A stretch of 64,000 bases of DNA. It comes from Medakamo hakoo. Taxonomy: Eukaryota > Chlorophyta > Trebouxiophyceae > Coccomyxaceae. Both the position numbers and the translations under genes were made by a program. The stretch is from contig CP089451.1 of assembly GCA_026636295.1 (NCBI GenBank), positions 434,001 to 498,000 of the forward strand, written 5' to 3'. Below are positions 54,433-64,000 of this stretch, one piece after another. Position 1 is the first letter of the stretch. Each line of letters starts with the position of its first letter. Under the pieces are notes generated by a model, which saw only the letters and a list, made by a program, of their open reading frames with translations, did no database searches and was not told the DNA's origin.

Positions 54433-55292
54433 ATGCTCGCCTCCCGCGCCGCTCCTCGCCCCGCGGCGCCCGCCCGCCTGGTGGGAGCTCGCCCCGCTCC
54501 CTCTCGCGTCCTCGCCCCTCCCCCGGCCGCCACGGGCGCCGGCCCGTCGGCGGGCTTGAAAGAACTGGGCGCGGCTGTCGCCGCCGCGACGGGCATGTCC
54601 GACAAGGACGGCGCGGCTGCCGTGCGCGCCGTGCTGGACGCCATTGAAGAGAATGTGAGGATGGGGGGATGCAGTGGCGCCTGGCCACCCGTCGCGGACG
54701 GGTTTTGTGTCTTCGCATCAACCGACGCATGCTGGCATTCGTTTTTTTGCCGGCACGCCGCGCCCTCACGCGCTGCCCCTTCCATCCATTTGATCACGCC
54801 AACAGGTGTCCAAGGGCGTCAAGGTCACTGTGCCAGGTGAGTTGTGCGGGTTGGAAGGGGTTCGCAGGACGGGAAAACGGCGCGCGATGGCAAGGGGCTG
54901 GGCGGCCCGCCGCGTAACCTGCCCGCCCGACGGCCGCGCTGGAGACCGCGTTAAAACGCGGCACGGCCCAACCCCCCGGCGCGGGGGCCAACGCCCTCCC
55001 CCCGCCGCCGGGGCGGCGCAGAGCCCGCTCCCGCCCGGACCCGCCGTCCATAGCACCGCCCGCGAGAGACAGGTCCGTGCCCCTCACCGCCCGCCACCCC
55101 CACCCCCACCCCCTCACACCAAAACCACACCTCCCCCCACCCCCACCCCCAGGCTTTGGCACGTTCGAGCGCAAGGAACGCGCCGCGCGCGTCGGCCGCA
55201 ACCCTAAAACTGGCGCTGAACTGCAGATTGCGGCGAAGAAATACCCTGCTTTCAGCGCGGGAAAAACGTTCAAGGACAAGGTCGCGTCGTGA
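54433..55292 (+). CDS. HLP: Nuclear-encoded plastid HU-like nucleoid protein
   Basis: Three exons, 54433-54654, 54806-54836 and 55153-55292 (donors GTGAGG and GTGAGT), encode 130 aa. Residues 1-40 are an Arg/Ala/Pro transit peptide. The HU fold follows: helices [20 protein letters not shown] and [16 protein letters not shown], then strands [20 protein letters not shown], the arm [20 protein letters not shown] and the C-terminal helix. RNP of the DNA-bending arm tip is intact. HU proteins compact bacterial and plastid DNA; Chlamydomonas has a nuclear-encoded HLP, whereas land plants lost it. The middle exon is only 31 nt. Confidence 0.92.
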
Positions 55293-55422
55293 GTGTGGAT
55301 GGCGGAGGACGGGGGGCCGAGGCGGGGGGTGCGCGAGCGGGCGGACAGGGCCCTGCCCGGCCCGCTCCGCCCTCCTCCTCTCCCGCACCCCGACATTCGG
55401 CTTCTTTGGAGTGAGAGTGTGC

Positions 55423-55428
<6 letters not shown>

Positions 55429-55466
<38 letters not shown>
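55429..55466. repeat. (GT)n microsatellite in the HU-RbfA 3' spacer
   Basis: About 38 bases of pure GT lie in the 222-bp convergent spacer 55293-55514. On the RbfA side it would be a (CA)n tract in the 3' UTR. Confidence 0.85.
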
Positions 55467-55468
<2 letters not shown>

Positions 55469-55514
55469 AAGAAACAACAAGAAATGAAAAAGCGTCCTTT
55501 TTTCACACGCCTCC

Positions 55515-56924
55515 TCACCTGCGCCCGCCGCGCCTCTTCCGCCCGCCACCGCCGCCGCCTCCACCGCCGCCGCCACTCGCTTCCCCGACGCCCGGCCGCA
55601 GCACGACAAAGCCATCCGGCCCGACCATGCCGTCGCCCAGGGACGAGGGCGCCGGACCGCCCTCGCCGCCGGGCCCGCCTCCCTCTCCGCCGCTGCCGCC
55701 CCATGCAGGGTCTTCCGGCCACCACCCGCCCGGCGGGGGCGCCTCAAAGCCGAAGAACGACGTGTCGGCCGGGCCGGCGGCGGCAGCCACCGCACCGCTG
55801 GGCGCCCGTGGCCGCCGAGGACCCGGTCCCTCTGCGACCGCCCGGCCCGCGGACGCGGCCAAGTCGAAAAAGCCGTCTTCGTCGTCTTCCCCTCCTCCCT
55901 GCCCGCCGCCCTCGCCCTCGCCGTCGCTCCCGGACGCCGACGCGGCGGCCGCGGCCGCCGCCCGGCGCGCCGCCCGCTTGGCCGCCCGGGCCAGGGCGCC
56001 GCGCCGGCCTTCGCCCTCCTCCGCCCCGTCGTCGTCGTCGTCGTCGTCGCCTTCCGCCGCCGCCGCCGCACGCCCGGCCGCCGCGCCGCCGCGCGCCCGC
56101 TGGGCGGCCGCCGAGGGGAAGGGGTAAGCGCTCGGCCCCTCTTCCGGGGCGGACGGGCCGTCCTGCACGTACGCGTAGCCCGGGCGCGACACCGCCGGCC
56201 GGGCAAAGCGGGCCGAGGGCGTGATGGGCGGCGGTTCGGCCGTGCCCGCGGCCACGGCGGCGGCGCGGGCCAGCGCGGCGTCCAGGCGCGCCGCGTCGGC
56301 GACCGCGTCGTCGCGCAGGAACCGGATCTCCGGCGCCAGCCTCAGCCGCATGGCGCCCGCCACCCGGCGGCGGACGTAGCCTTCCAGCCGGCCCAGGCGG
56401 GCCATGGCGGCCGCCACGCCGGGCGCGTCGGCGTAGACGGAGACGTGGACGCGGGCGAGCTGCAGGTTGGGCGACAGGTCGACGCCCGAGACGGACGCGA
56501 GGGCGGGCAGCGGGGCGCCCGGGTCGGCGCCGCCCTCCTCTCCCTCGGCCGGTGGAGCGACGGCCCGGCGCAGCACGGGGTCAGTCAACAGGAGCATGCC
56601 GATTTCGCGTTCGAGCTGTTTGGCGACGCGGGCGACGCGGCGGGGGTGCGCCTGGGAGGGGAGGGGTTGGAGGAGGGACGGGAGGAGGGAGGGAGGTTGG
56701 TGGCGGTGAGAAGGGAGGCGGAAGAAAAAGTTGGAGCTTCCGGAATGGGCGCTCCCGGCGCAATGGTCCATCCCTGTGCCTCTGCCATGCATCCTCACCA
56801 TGCACACGATTGATCCACCGCCGTGGCGGTCGCGGGCGGGTGAGGGAAGAGGTGCGGGAGCAGCGCGGGAGAGCAGACGTGCGCCGGCCGTGGCGGCGGC
56901 CAGCCCCGGAAAAGAGGGCCGCAT
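55515..56924 (-). CDS. RBFA: Plastid ribosome-binding factor A with long C-terminal extension
   Basis: Two minus-strand exons, 56799-56924 and 55515-56651, are joined in phase 0 (147-bp intron, donor GTGAGG) and encode 420 aa. Exon 1 is a transit peptide ending SIVCM; the junction makes CMAHPRRVARVAKQLERE, the conserved start of plant RbfA. The KH-type core goes on with LLTDPVLRRAVAP, SVSGVDLSPNLQLARVHVSV and GYVRRRVAGAMRLRLAPEIR, ending FLRDDAVADAARLDAAL. RbfA matures 16S rRNA in 30S subunits. The last 220 residues are an Ala/Gly/acidic disordered tail with a poly-Asp run and TSFFGFEAPPPGGWWPED; normal RbfA has no such tail. Another in-frame ATG (56981) would add 19 residues. Confidence 0.9.
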   Translation of the reverse strand: MRPSFPGLAAATAGARLLSRAAPAPLPSPARDRHGGGSIVCMVRMHGRGTGMDHCAGSAHSGSSNFFFRLPSHRHQPPSLLPSLLQPLPSQAHPRRVARVAKQLEREIGMLLLTDPVLRRAVAPPAEGEEGGADPGAPLPALASVSGVDLSPNLQLARVHVSVYADAPGVAAAMARLGRLEGYVRRRVAGAMRLRLAPEIRFLRDDAVADAARLDAALARAAAVAAGTAEPPPITPSARFARPAVSRPGYAYVQDGPSAPEEGPSAYPFPSAAAQRARGGAAAGRAAAAAEGDDDDDDDGAEEGEGRRGALARAAKRAARRAAAAAAASASGSDGEGEGGGQGGGEDDEDGFFDLAASAGRAVAEGPGPRRPRAPSGAVAAAAGPADTSFFGFEAPPPGGWWPEDPAWGGSGGEGGGPGGEGGPAPSSLGDGMVGPDGFVVLRPGVGEASGGGGGGGGGGGRKRRGGRR

Positions 56925-57298
56925 TGTGAGGTGGGCGGCGCCGCTTCGCGCACCACCGCCTAGTGTGGAGGAGCGGTGCATGGGTGTGTGATTGCGTGTG
57001 CTTGAGGGGTATGTCGACGGCGGGCCGCTCGCTTGTCTGCCGTCGCGAAGCAACAGCCTCTGCGTTTTCTCGTGTGAGCGAGCGTGACGCATGCTCTGCC
57101 TCACTTCATTGATTCTCGCGGGGACAGAGCGGGGGGCGCCGCTCGCCCGCTCACCAGCACGCACGCAGCAAGGCCCGGCGTGAGACCGTCGCAGATGGGC
57201 CACTGACGCGCCCGCCTGCACGGACGCGCCCGCCTGAGCAGGAAAGCCAAAGGCGCGACCCCCTCGCATCGGCCCCCATTGAACGGAAAAAACAAAAC
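56925..57298. promoter_or_regulatory. Divergent promoter between RbfA and CRAL-TRIO gene
   Basis: These 374 bases lie between head-to-head starts. The frame of RbfA stays open through part of it. No TATA box or RNA gene was recognised. Confidence 0.4.
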
Positions 57299-60278
57299 AT
57301 GGTCCGCGACGAAGAGCTCATCGCGAAACGCCACGTCGGCCACCACGTCCGCATGGCGGCCAAGGAGTCGACGTTGGTCAGCCGTGAAGACGGCGACGAA
57401 CTGCCGCGCATTATCGCGTACAGCGACTCGAGTGGCGACGAAGGCGGGGTGCGTTTTGGTTTGTGTTTTTTTTTGCTTTCGGGGGCGCGCGCGCGAGCGC
57501 CCGCCCACCTCAATCTGCTGCGCTCCGGGAGCGCGGTGGATAGCCGAGCCACAGCCGAGAGCGGCGGCGGTCGAAAAAGCGACGTGCCCACCTCCCTGCC
57601 CACTCTCGTTTTCGTCCGCCGCCCCTTCTCACTCTCCATCCAACCCACCCCCCGCATCAAAAAACCACACACAGCGCGCTTCCCGGCGCCGGGCCGCCCG
57701 CAGGGCCGCCCGCGAGTCCAGCCCGCGCCTGCCCAAGCGGCTCATGGGCGCCCTGCGCCGCACGCCGTCGGCCAAAGCCCGGGAGCTGGCGGCGGCGGCG
57801 GCGGCGGCGAACGGGGGTGAGAGTGGCAGCGACCGACTTGCGCCGCCCAGCGCGGCGGCCGGGCGGTCGGCCGGGGGCGCGCCCTCGCCACCTGCGACGG
57901 CCCCACCGCCCGTCTCCCTGTCCGCGGTTGGGGATGGCGGCGGCGGCCGGCGCCGCGGCACGGCCTTGCGCCTGCCGCCCCGCGCGAGGGCGGCGGCGGA
58001 CGCGGCCCGCGCTGGCGAGGCCGGTCCGTTGGCCGCCGCCGCGGTGGAGGCGGGCGACGCCGGCGCGGTCGCCTGGGCCGCCCGCCTGGCGCTCCTCGCG
58101 CTCCTGGCGTCTTTAACCCGCTCCCGGCGCGAGGGCCGGCGCGTGTGGTGGTGCGTGGCGGCGACGCCCGTGGTGGACGCGGTGACGGCTGCCTTGATGG
58201 GCGGCCGCTCGCTGGCGGCGCGCCTCCCTGGCGCGGCGCGGGGCGCGGCCGAAGGCGTCGCCTCCCTGGCGCCCGCCGCCGCGGCCCTGCTCACCGCCCG
58301 CGCCGCGCGGAAAGCCGCCCGTGCCGCGGGCCTGCACCTGCCGGGCGACAACGGGAACGGCGGCTTCCTTGGCGGCGCGCCCGGCGGCTCCCCCCCACGC
58401 CCGCGCCTGCGCCGCACCGTCTCCACCTCCATTGCCGCCCTGCGCGCGGCAGACGAAGCGGACCCAGGACGGAAAGCAGCCGCGGCTCGCCGGGCGGCGG
58501 CCATCGCGGCGGGCGGCGGTGCGGGAGCAAGTGGGAGTGGCGGCGGGGGCGGGGGCGACCCGGGCGCTGCGGCCCCATCCTTTGCGCCGGAACTGGCCGA
58601 ACTGCGCCGCACGCTGGCGTCCGCGCCCGACGCGGCCCGCTGGGTGGACGCGGCCCGGTTCGGGGCGCTGGTGAGTGAGAGCGCTGGCGAGGCGGACGGC
58701 GTGGCGCCCTCTGCCGACGGCGGCGCTGCCACGCCCATCGCGGCCGACGCCGCCCAACCCCCACCGCCGCCCGGCACCGCGCCGGGCGACGCGGAGCTCA
58801 TGCGCTTTGCGGACGCGGCCGGGCTGCGGTCTGCTGCGGGACCCGAGGCTGCCGCTGCTGCCCTGGAGACCGCAGCCCGCCGGGTGCTGGGCGCGGAGGC
58901 GTGGGCGCGGGCGGGCGGCCGCGAGCGCGCGCGCGCCGCCCGCCGGGCCGGCCCCGGCCTCGTCTCCTGGGCGGGCACGGACGCGTCCGGCCGGCCCGTC
59001 CTGGCCATTCGGGCGGCGGCAGCGGTGGCCGCGGGCGAGAAAGCCCTGCAAGACGCGGCCGCGGCGGTCGTGGCGGCGGTCGACGCGTTTGTGCGGCGGG
59101 GCGACGGCGGGGCGGCTGGGCCGGGCGGGGCGGCGGACGACCGCGGCCCGGCCGGACCGGCCGACCCGCCGCCCGCCGACCCGTCCCGCCGGTCCCTGGA
59201 CGCGGCGCTGCCGCTGCCGCCCCCACCCGCTCCGGGGGACGGCCGCATCACGGCCGTCCTGGACGCGCGCGGCGCCGACCCCGTCGACGCCGCCCGCCGG
59301 GCCGGCGTGCTGAAGGACGCGGCGTCCGCGCTCGCGGCGCACTACCCGGGCCGCCTCGCGGCCGCCTTCGTCGTCGGCCTGCCGCCGCGCCTGGCCTGGC
59401 TGCTGCCAGCCGTGCTGGCGGCGCCTGGCGTGCCAGCTCGCACGGCTGTGCGCGTCGCGGCCGTGGAACCGGGGGACGGCCGGCTGCCGGCGCGCGGGCC
59501 GGGCGGGGCGGACGAGGTCGCAGCGGCCGCGGCGGTCGGCGTTGAGGCCGGCTCCGACGGCGCCGCTGGTGGCGGCCCGGGCGCCGCCCGCCGCGTCGCG
59601 TCCGCGCCCGCCCGGTTTGAAGAAGACGCGTTAGCGGCGGCCGCGGCTGTGGGTGGGGCGTTCCGCGCGTTTGACGACAAGGCGGGCGGCGGTGGCGGCG
59701 AAGGGCGCGACGGCCCGACGGCCGGCCCGACGCCGCGCCGCGTCCGCGTGGCAGACAGCCCGGCGGCCAGCAGCCCGGCCAGCGGCCGGCACTCGCCATC
59801 TCCACGCGGCGTGACGCCCACTCGCTCAGCGTTGAGGAAAGGCAAGGGCGTGAAGAGCCGGCTGGCGGGCGTGCGGGAGGACGGCGGCGAGCCTGCTGGC
59901 GCCGCGCTCCCCGCCGGTCCGCCGCCGTCGGCCTTTGCCTCGTCGTCGACGGACGCGGGCGGTCCGGCGCCGCCGGGACGACGCGCGCCCGCTCTACCCG
60001 TCGCGCCCGTTACCCCTCTGGGCTGGCGGCGGAGCCGGAGCGCCGAGGCGGAAGGCGGCGGCGGAGGGAAGGGCGGCGGCCCGGGCGCCTGGGCCGTCGG
60101 CGCGGCCGCCGTCGCTGCGTTGGTCGCGCTTGCGTCGACGGCGTCCTCCCGCCGGTCCAAGCCGGAGCCGCCCCCCAAAAGACGGTGGCCGCCGTCGCTG
60201 CCGCGTGGGCTGGGGTGGGGTGACGGCGCGAAGGAGAAGGAGAAGAAGGGCGGCGCCAAAGACGCGAAAAAAGAGTGA
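57299..60278 (+). CDS. CRAL-TRIO (SEC14-like) protein with membrane segments at both ends
   Basis: Two exons, 57299-57448 and 57675-60278 (226-bp intron, donor GTGCGT, acceptor ACACAG), encode 917 aa. Exon 1 is a charged segment (IAYSDSSGDEGG at its end). Hydrophobic segments follow at about 181-224 (AWAARLALLALLASL and WWCVAATPVVDAVTAALM). After a disordered stretch, residues 420-655 hold a CRAL-TRIO lipid-binding fold: LMRFADAAGLRSAAGP, PGLVSWAGTDASGRPVLAIR, GRITAVLDARGADPVDA, ASALAAHYPGRLAAAFVVGL and PPRLAWLLPAVLAAPGVPAR. A last hydrophobic helix lies near 855-872, followed by a Lys-rich tail. SEC14 proteins carry or present phospholipids and phosphoinositides; here it seems membrane-anchored. 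The match to CRAL-TRIO is by pattern and moderate. Confidence 0.7.
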
Positions 60279-60500
60279 CGCGGGTTTGCTGCAGAGGACA
60301 CGCACACAAAAAAAGTTGCGCCCCCTCCAAGGAGAGCATGGAAGCGCCCCTTGCGCGCACACACACACCGAGGAATCCTACACAACACACGGCTCTTTCT
60401 CTCACACACAAACTCTCATGAATAGGGCGCCACCTCCCGTATGGAGACGCACGCGCACACACGCACGCACGCACGCACGCACGCACACACTCTCCCCCCC
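60279..60500. other. Convergent 3' spacer with (ACGC)n
   Basis: These 222 bases lie between the CRAL-TRIO and RAB18 stops. An (ACGC)n tract spans about 60448-60485. Nothing else was recognised. Confidence 0.5.
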
Positions 60501-61603
60501 CTAGCAGCACGACGAGCTCCGCGCGGGCGCGGCCCCGCCGACGGCCAGCCCGTCGCCCGGCCCGGCCAACAGCGCGGGCGTGTCCAGCGCCTTCAGCACC
60601 AGCTCCTCGAACGCCTGGCCGACGGCCAGGCCCAGCTTGGCCGACGTCTCCGCGAACAGGCAGCCGTGCCGCCGGGCAAAGGCCTCGCCCTCGGAGCGCG
60701 GCACCTCGCGCGCCGCCTCCATGTCCGCCTTGTTGCCGACGACCATTTTGACGGCGGCGTCGACGGTCGCGTAGGCTTCGACCTCCCGCATCCACACGTC
60801 TTCCAGCGACTCGAACGTCTCGCGGCGGGTGACGTCGTAGGCTGCAGGGGCGTAGCGCGCGTTCGTTGTTGTTGTGGTTGTTGGTTTTTCATGAGGGTGT
60901 GTGTGTGTGTGTGTGTGTGAGCGCACGGTGCGAACGGAGAGGGAGGGAAGGGCCTTTTGCGAGAGAATAGGGGGCCGCGCCCCCGCGCGCGCGCACGCCC
61001 GCGACTTCATGACTCACCAAAGATGATGGCCTGCGCGCCCCGGTAGTAGGACGAGGTCAGCGTGCGAAAGCGCTCCTGGGTGAGTGAAGGAGGCGCGTGA
61101 GTTTTTTTTTCCAGGCCTCCAGGGCAGGGGGGGCGGTGGATGGAAAAAAAAATTAACGCGGCACCCCACTCCACTCCACCCTCACCTGGCCCGCCGTGTC
61201 CCAGATCGTCAGCTTGAGCCGCTTGCCCTGCAGCTCCAGGAACTTGAGGCGGAAGTCGACGCCTGGTGCGTGGGTGTGTGGGGGGGTGTGATGAGAGTGA
61301 TGAGAGAGAGCAGAGGGCAGAAGAGAGGTCGGCGCACCGCAAGGTTGGACGAAACACGCGCCCCCCCCTCACCAATCGTCGGCACGGACGCCTCCTCGAA
61401 TTCGCCGCTCGTGAAGCGCAGGAGCAGGGATGACTTGCCCACGCCCGAGTCGCCGACCAGCAGGATCTGCGTTGCATGGGGAGGTGGGCGCGATGATGAG
61501 AGAGGGCGAAACGAATTGGTGTGGCATGCGTGCGGGCGACGCAAAAAGACGCAAAAAACGCCCCCACCTTGAACAGGTAGTCAAACGGCCGGTCCACGCT
61601 CAT
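60501..61603 (-). CDS. RABC: RAB18/RABC-type small GTPase
   Basis: Five minus-strand exons, 61568-61603, 61373-61466, 61186-61262, 61018-61075 and 60501-60841, have consistent phases and encode 201 aa. All G motifs are intact: P-loop [12 protein letters not shown], switch I Thr in ASVPTIGVDF, WDTAGQERFRTL, GNKADM and ETSAK. The stretch [20 protein letters not shown] is typical of RAB18/RABC. The C-terminus SSSCC is a double geranylgeranylation site. RAB18 works at lipid droplets and the endoplasmic reticulum in animals and at lipid droplets in Chlamydomonas relatives; plant RABC is less known. The first donor (GTGGGG) is weak but needed for the reading frame. Confidence 0.94.
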
Positions 61604-62025
61604 GGCTGGGGAGAGGCGAGGGCTCTACACGGACGCCGGAATGCAAGGGAGGGAGCGGGTGGCTGACGGGCGGGAGGGCCGAGGCAGAAACGCGTTGCGG
61701 GTGTCCGTGCGGTCGAAGAGAAAAACGCCGCGAGTCGCACAGCGCCGCCCAGTAAATTGGCGGGTTTTGTGGGCGTGCGGGTGGCCTGGGGTAACCCACG
61801 TGTGCGTGTGGAGTGGGGTGAGTCCGCGGCGCGCGTGTGTGTGTGTGTGAGCGGCTGGGCTCTTCCAGGCAACGCTCGGCACAGCAATCGGAGCAGTGGC
61901 GGCGGCGCGAGCCCTTCCGTCTTCCCCTCTCCTCCCCACACACGCACCACTCCCCCCCCTCCTTTTTTTCTCGGCCTGGGGAGAGAGGGACGGGAGTCTC
62001 CCTCTCCGTCGGCCGCCCGACCGCA
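61604..62025. promoter_or_regulatory. Divergent spacer between RAB18 and SAM-domain gene
   Basis: These 422 bases lie between head-to-head starts, with a GT tract at about 61834-61849 and a pyrimidine-rich stretch at about 61920-61972 before the SAM gene. No RNA gene was recognised. Confidence 0.4.
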
Positions 62026-63792
62026 ATGCCCACGCCCACGCCCGCCAGCCCGCTGACGTGGCCGCCCGTTGGCGGCGGCGGTGGGACGGCCGCGGCCGCG
62101 GCGGGCACGGCCGCTGCGACGACCGCCCGCGCCCGCGCCGGCGCGGCCGCGGCCGCCGCCCTCGCCACCAAACCCCTGGCCGCCTGGAGCGTCGAGGACG
62201 CCATGGACTGGGTGGCCACCGCCGGCGGCGCGCCTCACTTGCGCCGGGCGTTCGCGCACCACCGGATCGACGGGACGGCGCTCGCCGCCCTGACCCCCGA
62301 CTTGCTGGCCGACGAGCTCGGCGTCCGCGCCCTGGGCGACCGCCTGCGCCTCGTCGCCGCCGTCCGGGCCGCGGAGAGAGTGGCGGGGACGGCGGCCGGG
62401 CCCGCCGCGGGTGCGGCCCTGCTGCAAGCCGCGGCGGCCGGGGCGGCGCCCCCTCCCCCGTCGTCCTCGCCGTCCTCTCCACCGTCCTCACTGCTCCTCG
62501 GCACGGCGCCGTCCACACAGGCCCGGGCCGCCGCCGCCGCCGCCGCCGCTCGCCGGGCCCGCCTGGCACGGGCAGCCGCCCGGATGGCGGCGGACGCGCT
62601 GCGCCGTGAGCGGGCTGCGGAGACGGCGGCGGCGGAGGCGGCGGCCGCGCGCGCGGCCGCGACCGCAGCTGCAGCTGCGGCGGCAGCGGCCGCGGCGGCC
62701 GCCACGGCCGGCGCCGACGCCTCCTCCCCGCCCGCCTCGCCCACGCTGTCCCCACTGGACCAGGAAGTGCCGCTGCCGTCCTCGCCGGAACGCACGGCGG
62801 CCGAAGCCGCCGCCGCCGCGGCGGCTTTCCAGGAGCGCTTGGCGGCCGACGCGGCCGCGCGCGCGGCGCGCAAAGCCGCCGCGGCGGCGGCGGCGACGCC
62901 CGGTGGGGACGCGGCCGCCAGAGCTGCCGCCGCCGCGTCGGCCTTCGTCCACGAGTTTGCGGGCTTTGGCTGGGGCTTGCCGGAAGTGGGCGGCGCCGGC
63001 GAGGGCGGCGGCAGTGGGGAGGAGGCAGGGAAGGCGGGCCCGGCCGGCCAGCTCTGGTCCGCCGCCTCGCCGCGCGTGGCTGCCCTCGTCCGCCGTGCGC
63101 TGGTCGCCCAGGGCGTGGCAGTGCCCGCGGGGCAGGCCGGCGCCGAGGAAGACGACCTGGCGGCCCTGCAAGCGGCGGCGGGCGCCCCCCCCACCGGCGG
63201 CCGCCCGCCGCTCCAGGCCGCGACCGCCGCGCTCGCCTCCCTCCCTCCCTCCGACTTGGCCCGCCTGGCCTGGGTGTGCGGCGTCGGGCCCGCCCCGCCC
63301 GGCGCGGCGGCGGCGGCGAGCCACCGCGGCCGGCGCGGCGGTGGCGCCGCGCGGGCGTCGGCGGGCAAGGGCGGCGAGAAGGGCGGCGGCGGCGGCGTGG
63401 GGGGCCGCCGCCGCTCGTCGGGCGCGGCCCGCCCGCACCCGCCTTCCGCCCGGGCCCGGTGCCTGGCCGTGCTGGCGGCCCTGCAGCGCGCCCGTTTTTT
63501 GGCGGGCGTGGCTGCTGACGCGGAAGCGCGGAAAGAGCGCGCGGCGGCAGCGCGGGCGGCGGTCGCCGCTGCCCGGGCGGGTGGGAGGGGCCGCGGCGCC
63601 GCGACGGCCGTCGCCCGGGCCGCGTCGGCCGCCGCGTTCCAAGACCGCCTGGCGGCCGACGCCGTGCGGCGGGCAGCGAACAAGAAAGCTCTAGAAGCGG
63701 AGGTGGCGGCGGCGGCCGCTGCGGCGGCGGCGCCGGCGCCCCGGCCCAAGAGCGGCGGCGGGCGGCGGACCGGCGGCGGTGGGAGTGCGTGA
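62026..63792 (+). CDS. SAM-domain protein with long Ala/Arg helical tail
   Basis: This single exon encodes 588 aa. Residues 52-112 form a SAM domain: LAAWSVEDAMDWVATAGGAP, then HLRRAFAHHRIDGTALAAL and LLADELGVRALGDRLRLVAA, with the expected Trp, Leu and Gly positions. The rest is dominated by Ala/Arg helices with short repeated units: AAFQERLAADAAARAARKAA at about 270 recurs near the C-terminus as AAFQDRLAADAVRRAANKKA, and a shorter related helix occurs between. SAM domains oligomerise or bind proteins and RNA. The family beyond the SAM domain is not recognised. The start is the first ATG before the SAM domain following a pyrimidine-rich leader. Confidence 0.72.
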   Translation: MPTPTPASPLTWPPVGGGGGTAAAAAGTAAATTARARAGAAAAAALATKPLAAWSVEDAMDWVATAGGAPHLRRAFAHHRIDGTALAALTPDLLADELGVRALGDRLRLVAAVRAAERVAGTAAGPAAGAALLQAAAAGAAPPPPSSSPSSPPSSLLLGTAPSTQARAAAAAAAARRARLARAAARMAADALRRERAAETAAAEAAAARAAATAAAAAAAAAAAAATAGADASSPPASPTLSPLDQEVPLPSSPERTAAEAAAAAAAFQERLAADAAARAARKAAAAAAATPGGDAAARAAAAASAFVHEFAGFGWGLPEVGGAGEGGGSGEEAGKAGPAGQLWSAASPRVAALVRRALVAQGVAVPAGQAGAEEDDLAALQAAAGAPPTGGRPPLQAATAALASLPPSDLARLAWVCGVGPAPPGAAAAASHRGRRGGGAARASAGKGGEKGGGGGVGGRRRSSGAARPHPPSARARCLAVLAALQRARFLAGVAADAEARKERAAAARAAVAAARAGGRGRGAATAVARAASAAAFQDRLAADAVRRAANKKALEAEVAAAAAAAAAPAPRPKSGGGRRTGGGGSA

Positions 63793-64000
63793 AGGAGGGG
63801 AGAGAGGTTGCCAAAAAAAAACGAAAAAACACACACCGCCGCAAAGTTTGGGGGACGCCCCCCCCCCCCCCCCCCACCCGCCCAGCCTACCATTGTGACG
63901 GGTAGGGTACAGCCTGCAACATTCACTGAGGGAAAAATTGCGCGGAGAAAGGGCGTGCGCGTGCGCGGCAAGGGCGGTGTGGCACACCGGGCGGTCGGGG
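63793..64000. other. Right-edge stretch without a supported gene
   Basis: It has an A run (63812-63830) and a poly-C run of about 18 (63858-63875). A possible splice-bounded 35-base segment on the minus strand (63891-63925) could belong to a gene outside the window, but there is too little to call it. Confidence 0.4.

Noticed and set aside
63891-63925. Possible minus-strand exon near the right edge reading NVAGCTLPVTM between AG and GT
   Set aside because: Only 35 bases, no recognised family, and any downstream exon would have to overlap the SAM-domain gene. Too little to support a call.

Overview
The window is nuclear DNA from a plastid-bearing eukaryote, most likely a chlorophyte green alga. 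It is very GC-rich by eye. Its genes carry GT-AG introns, and several encode proteins whose close relatives belong to the green lineage: HHL1, a lumenal PsbP-domain protein, DEX1, an IBR5-type phosphatase, a PLIP-like lipase and plant-type COX5C. It also has a nuclear HU gene with a plastid-type leader, an arrangement known from Chlamydomonas and absent from land plants. I did not try to name a genus. Gene identities come from motifs and gene-family knowledge read by eye, with no database search.

Layout: about 35 protein genes and one tRNA sit in 64 kb, mostly as divergent pairs sharing 100-600 bp promoters and convergent pairs with short 3' spacers. 1-5.4 kb: partial PUB-domain gene, HMCES, lumenal TPR protein, PRXL2-type thioredoxin-like protein, CCDC25. 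5.4-21.9 kb: SET/MYND protein, Acinus, CDC5, GIP1/UBA-like disordered protein, CBS protein, HEXIM-like protein, J-domain membrane protein, WRAP53. 22.4-36.3 kb: class 3 lipase, DEX1, class III alcohol dehydrogenase, cohesin kleisin, unknown membrane protein, HHL1. 36.5-47.3 kb: plastid ribosome recycling factor, chorismate synthase, COX5C, bZIP, LAS1, CLP1, PsbP-domain protein. 47.4-63.8 kb: SKP1-like, PRKRIP1, SDR, tRNA-Cys, IBR5-like phosphatase, BTB-Kelch, plastid HU, RbfA, CRAL-TRIO protein, RAB18/RABC, SAM-domain protein.

These are dispersed housekeeping genes, with no operon-like system and no mobile element or CRISPR array recognised. Themes recur: RNA processing (CDC5, Acinus, CLP1, PRKRIP1, LAS1, WRAP53), plastid gene expression and photoprotection (RRF, RbfA, HU, HHL1, PsbP-like, lumenal TPR), and genome maintenance (HMCES, kleisin). 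Proteins are loaded with Ala/Gly/Pro low-complexity tracts caused by the GC bias.

Exon joins were chosen by splice-site sequence, reading phase and homology. About 40 introns were inferred this way. The most interesting leads are a HEXIM-like protein, a bZIP with the normally invariant Asn changed to Arg, and a frequent GTGCG 5' splice site.
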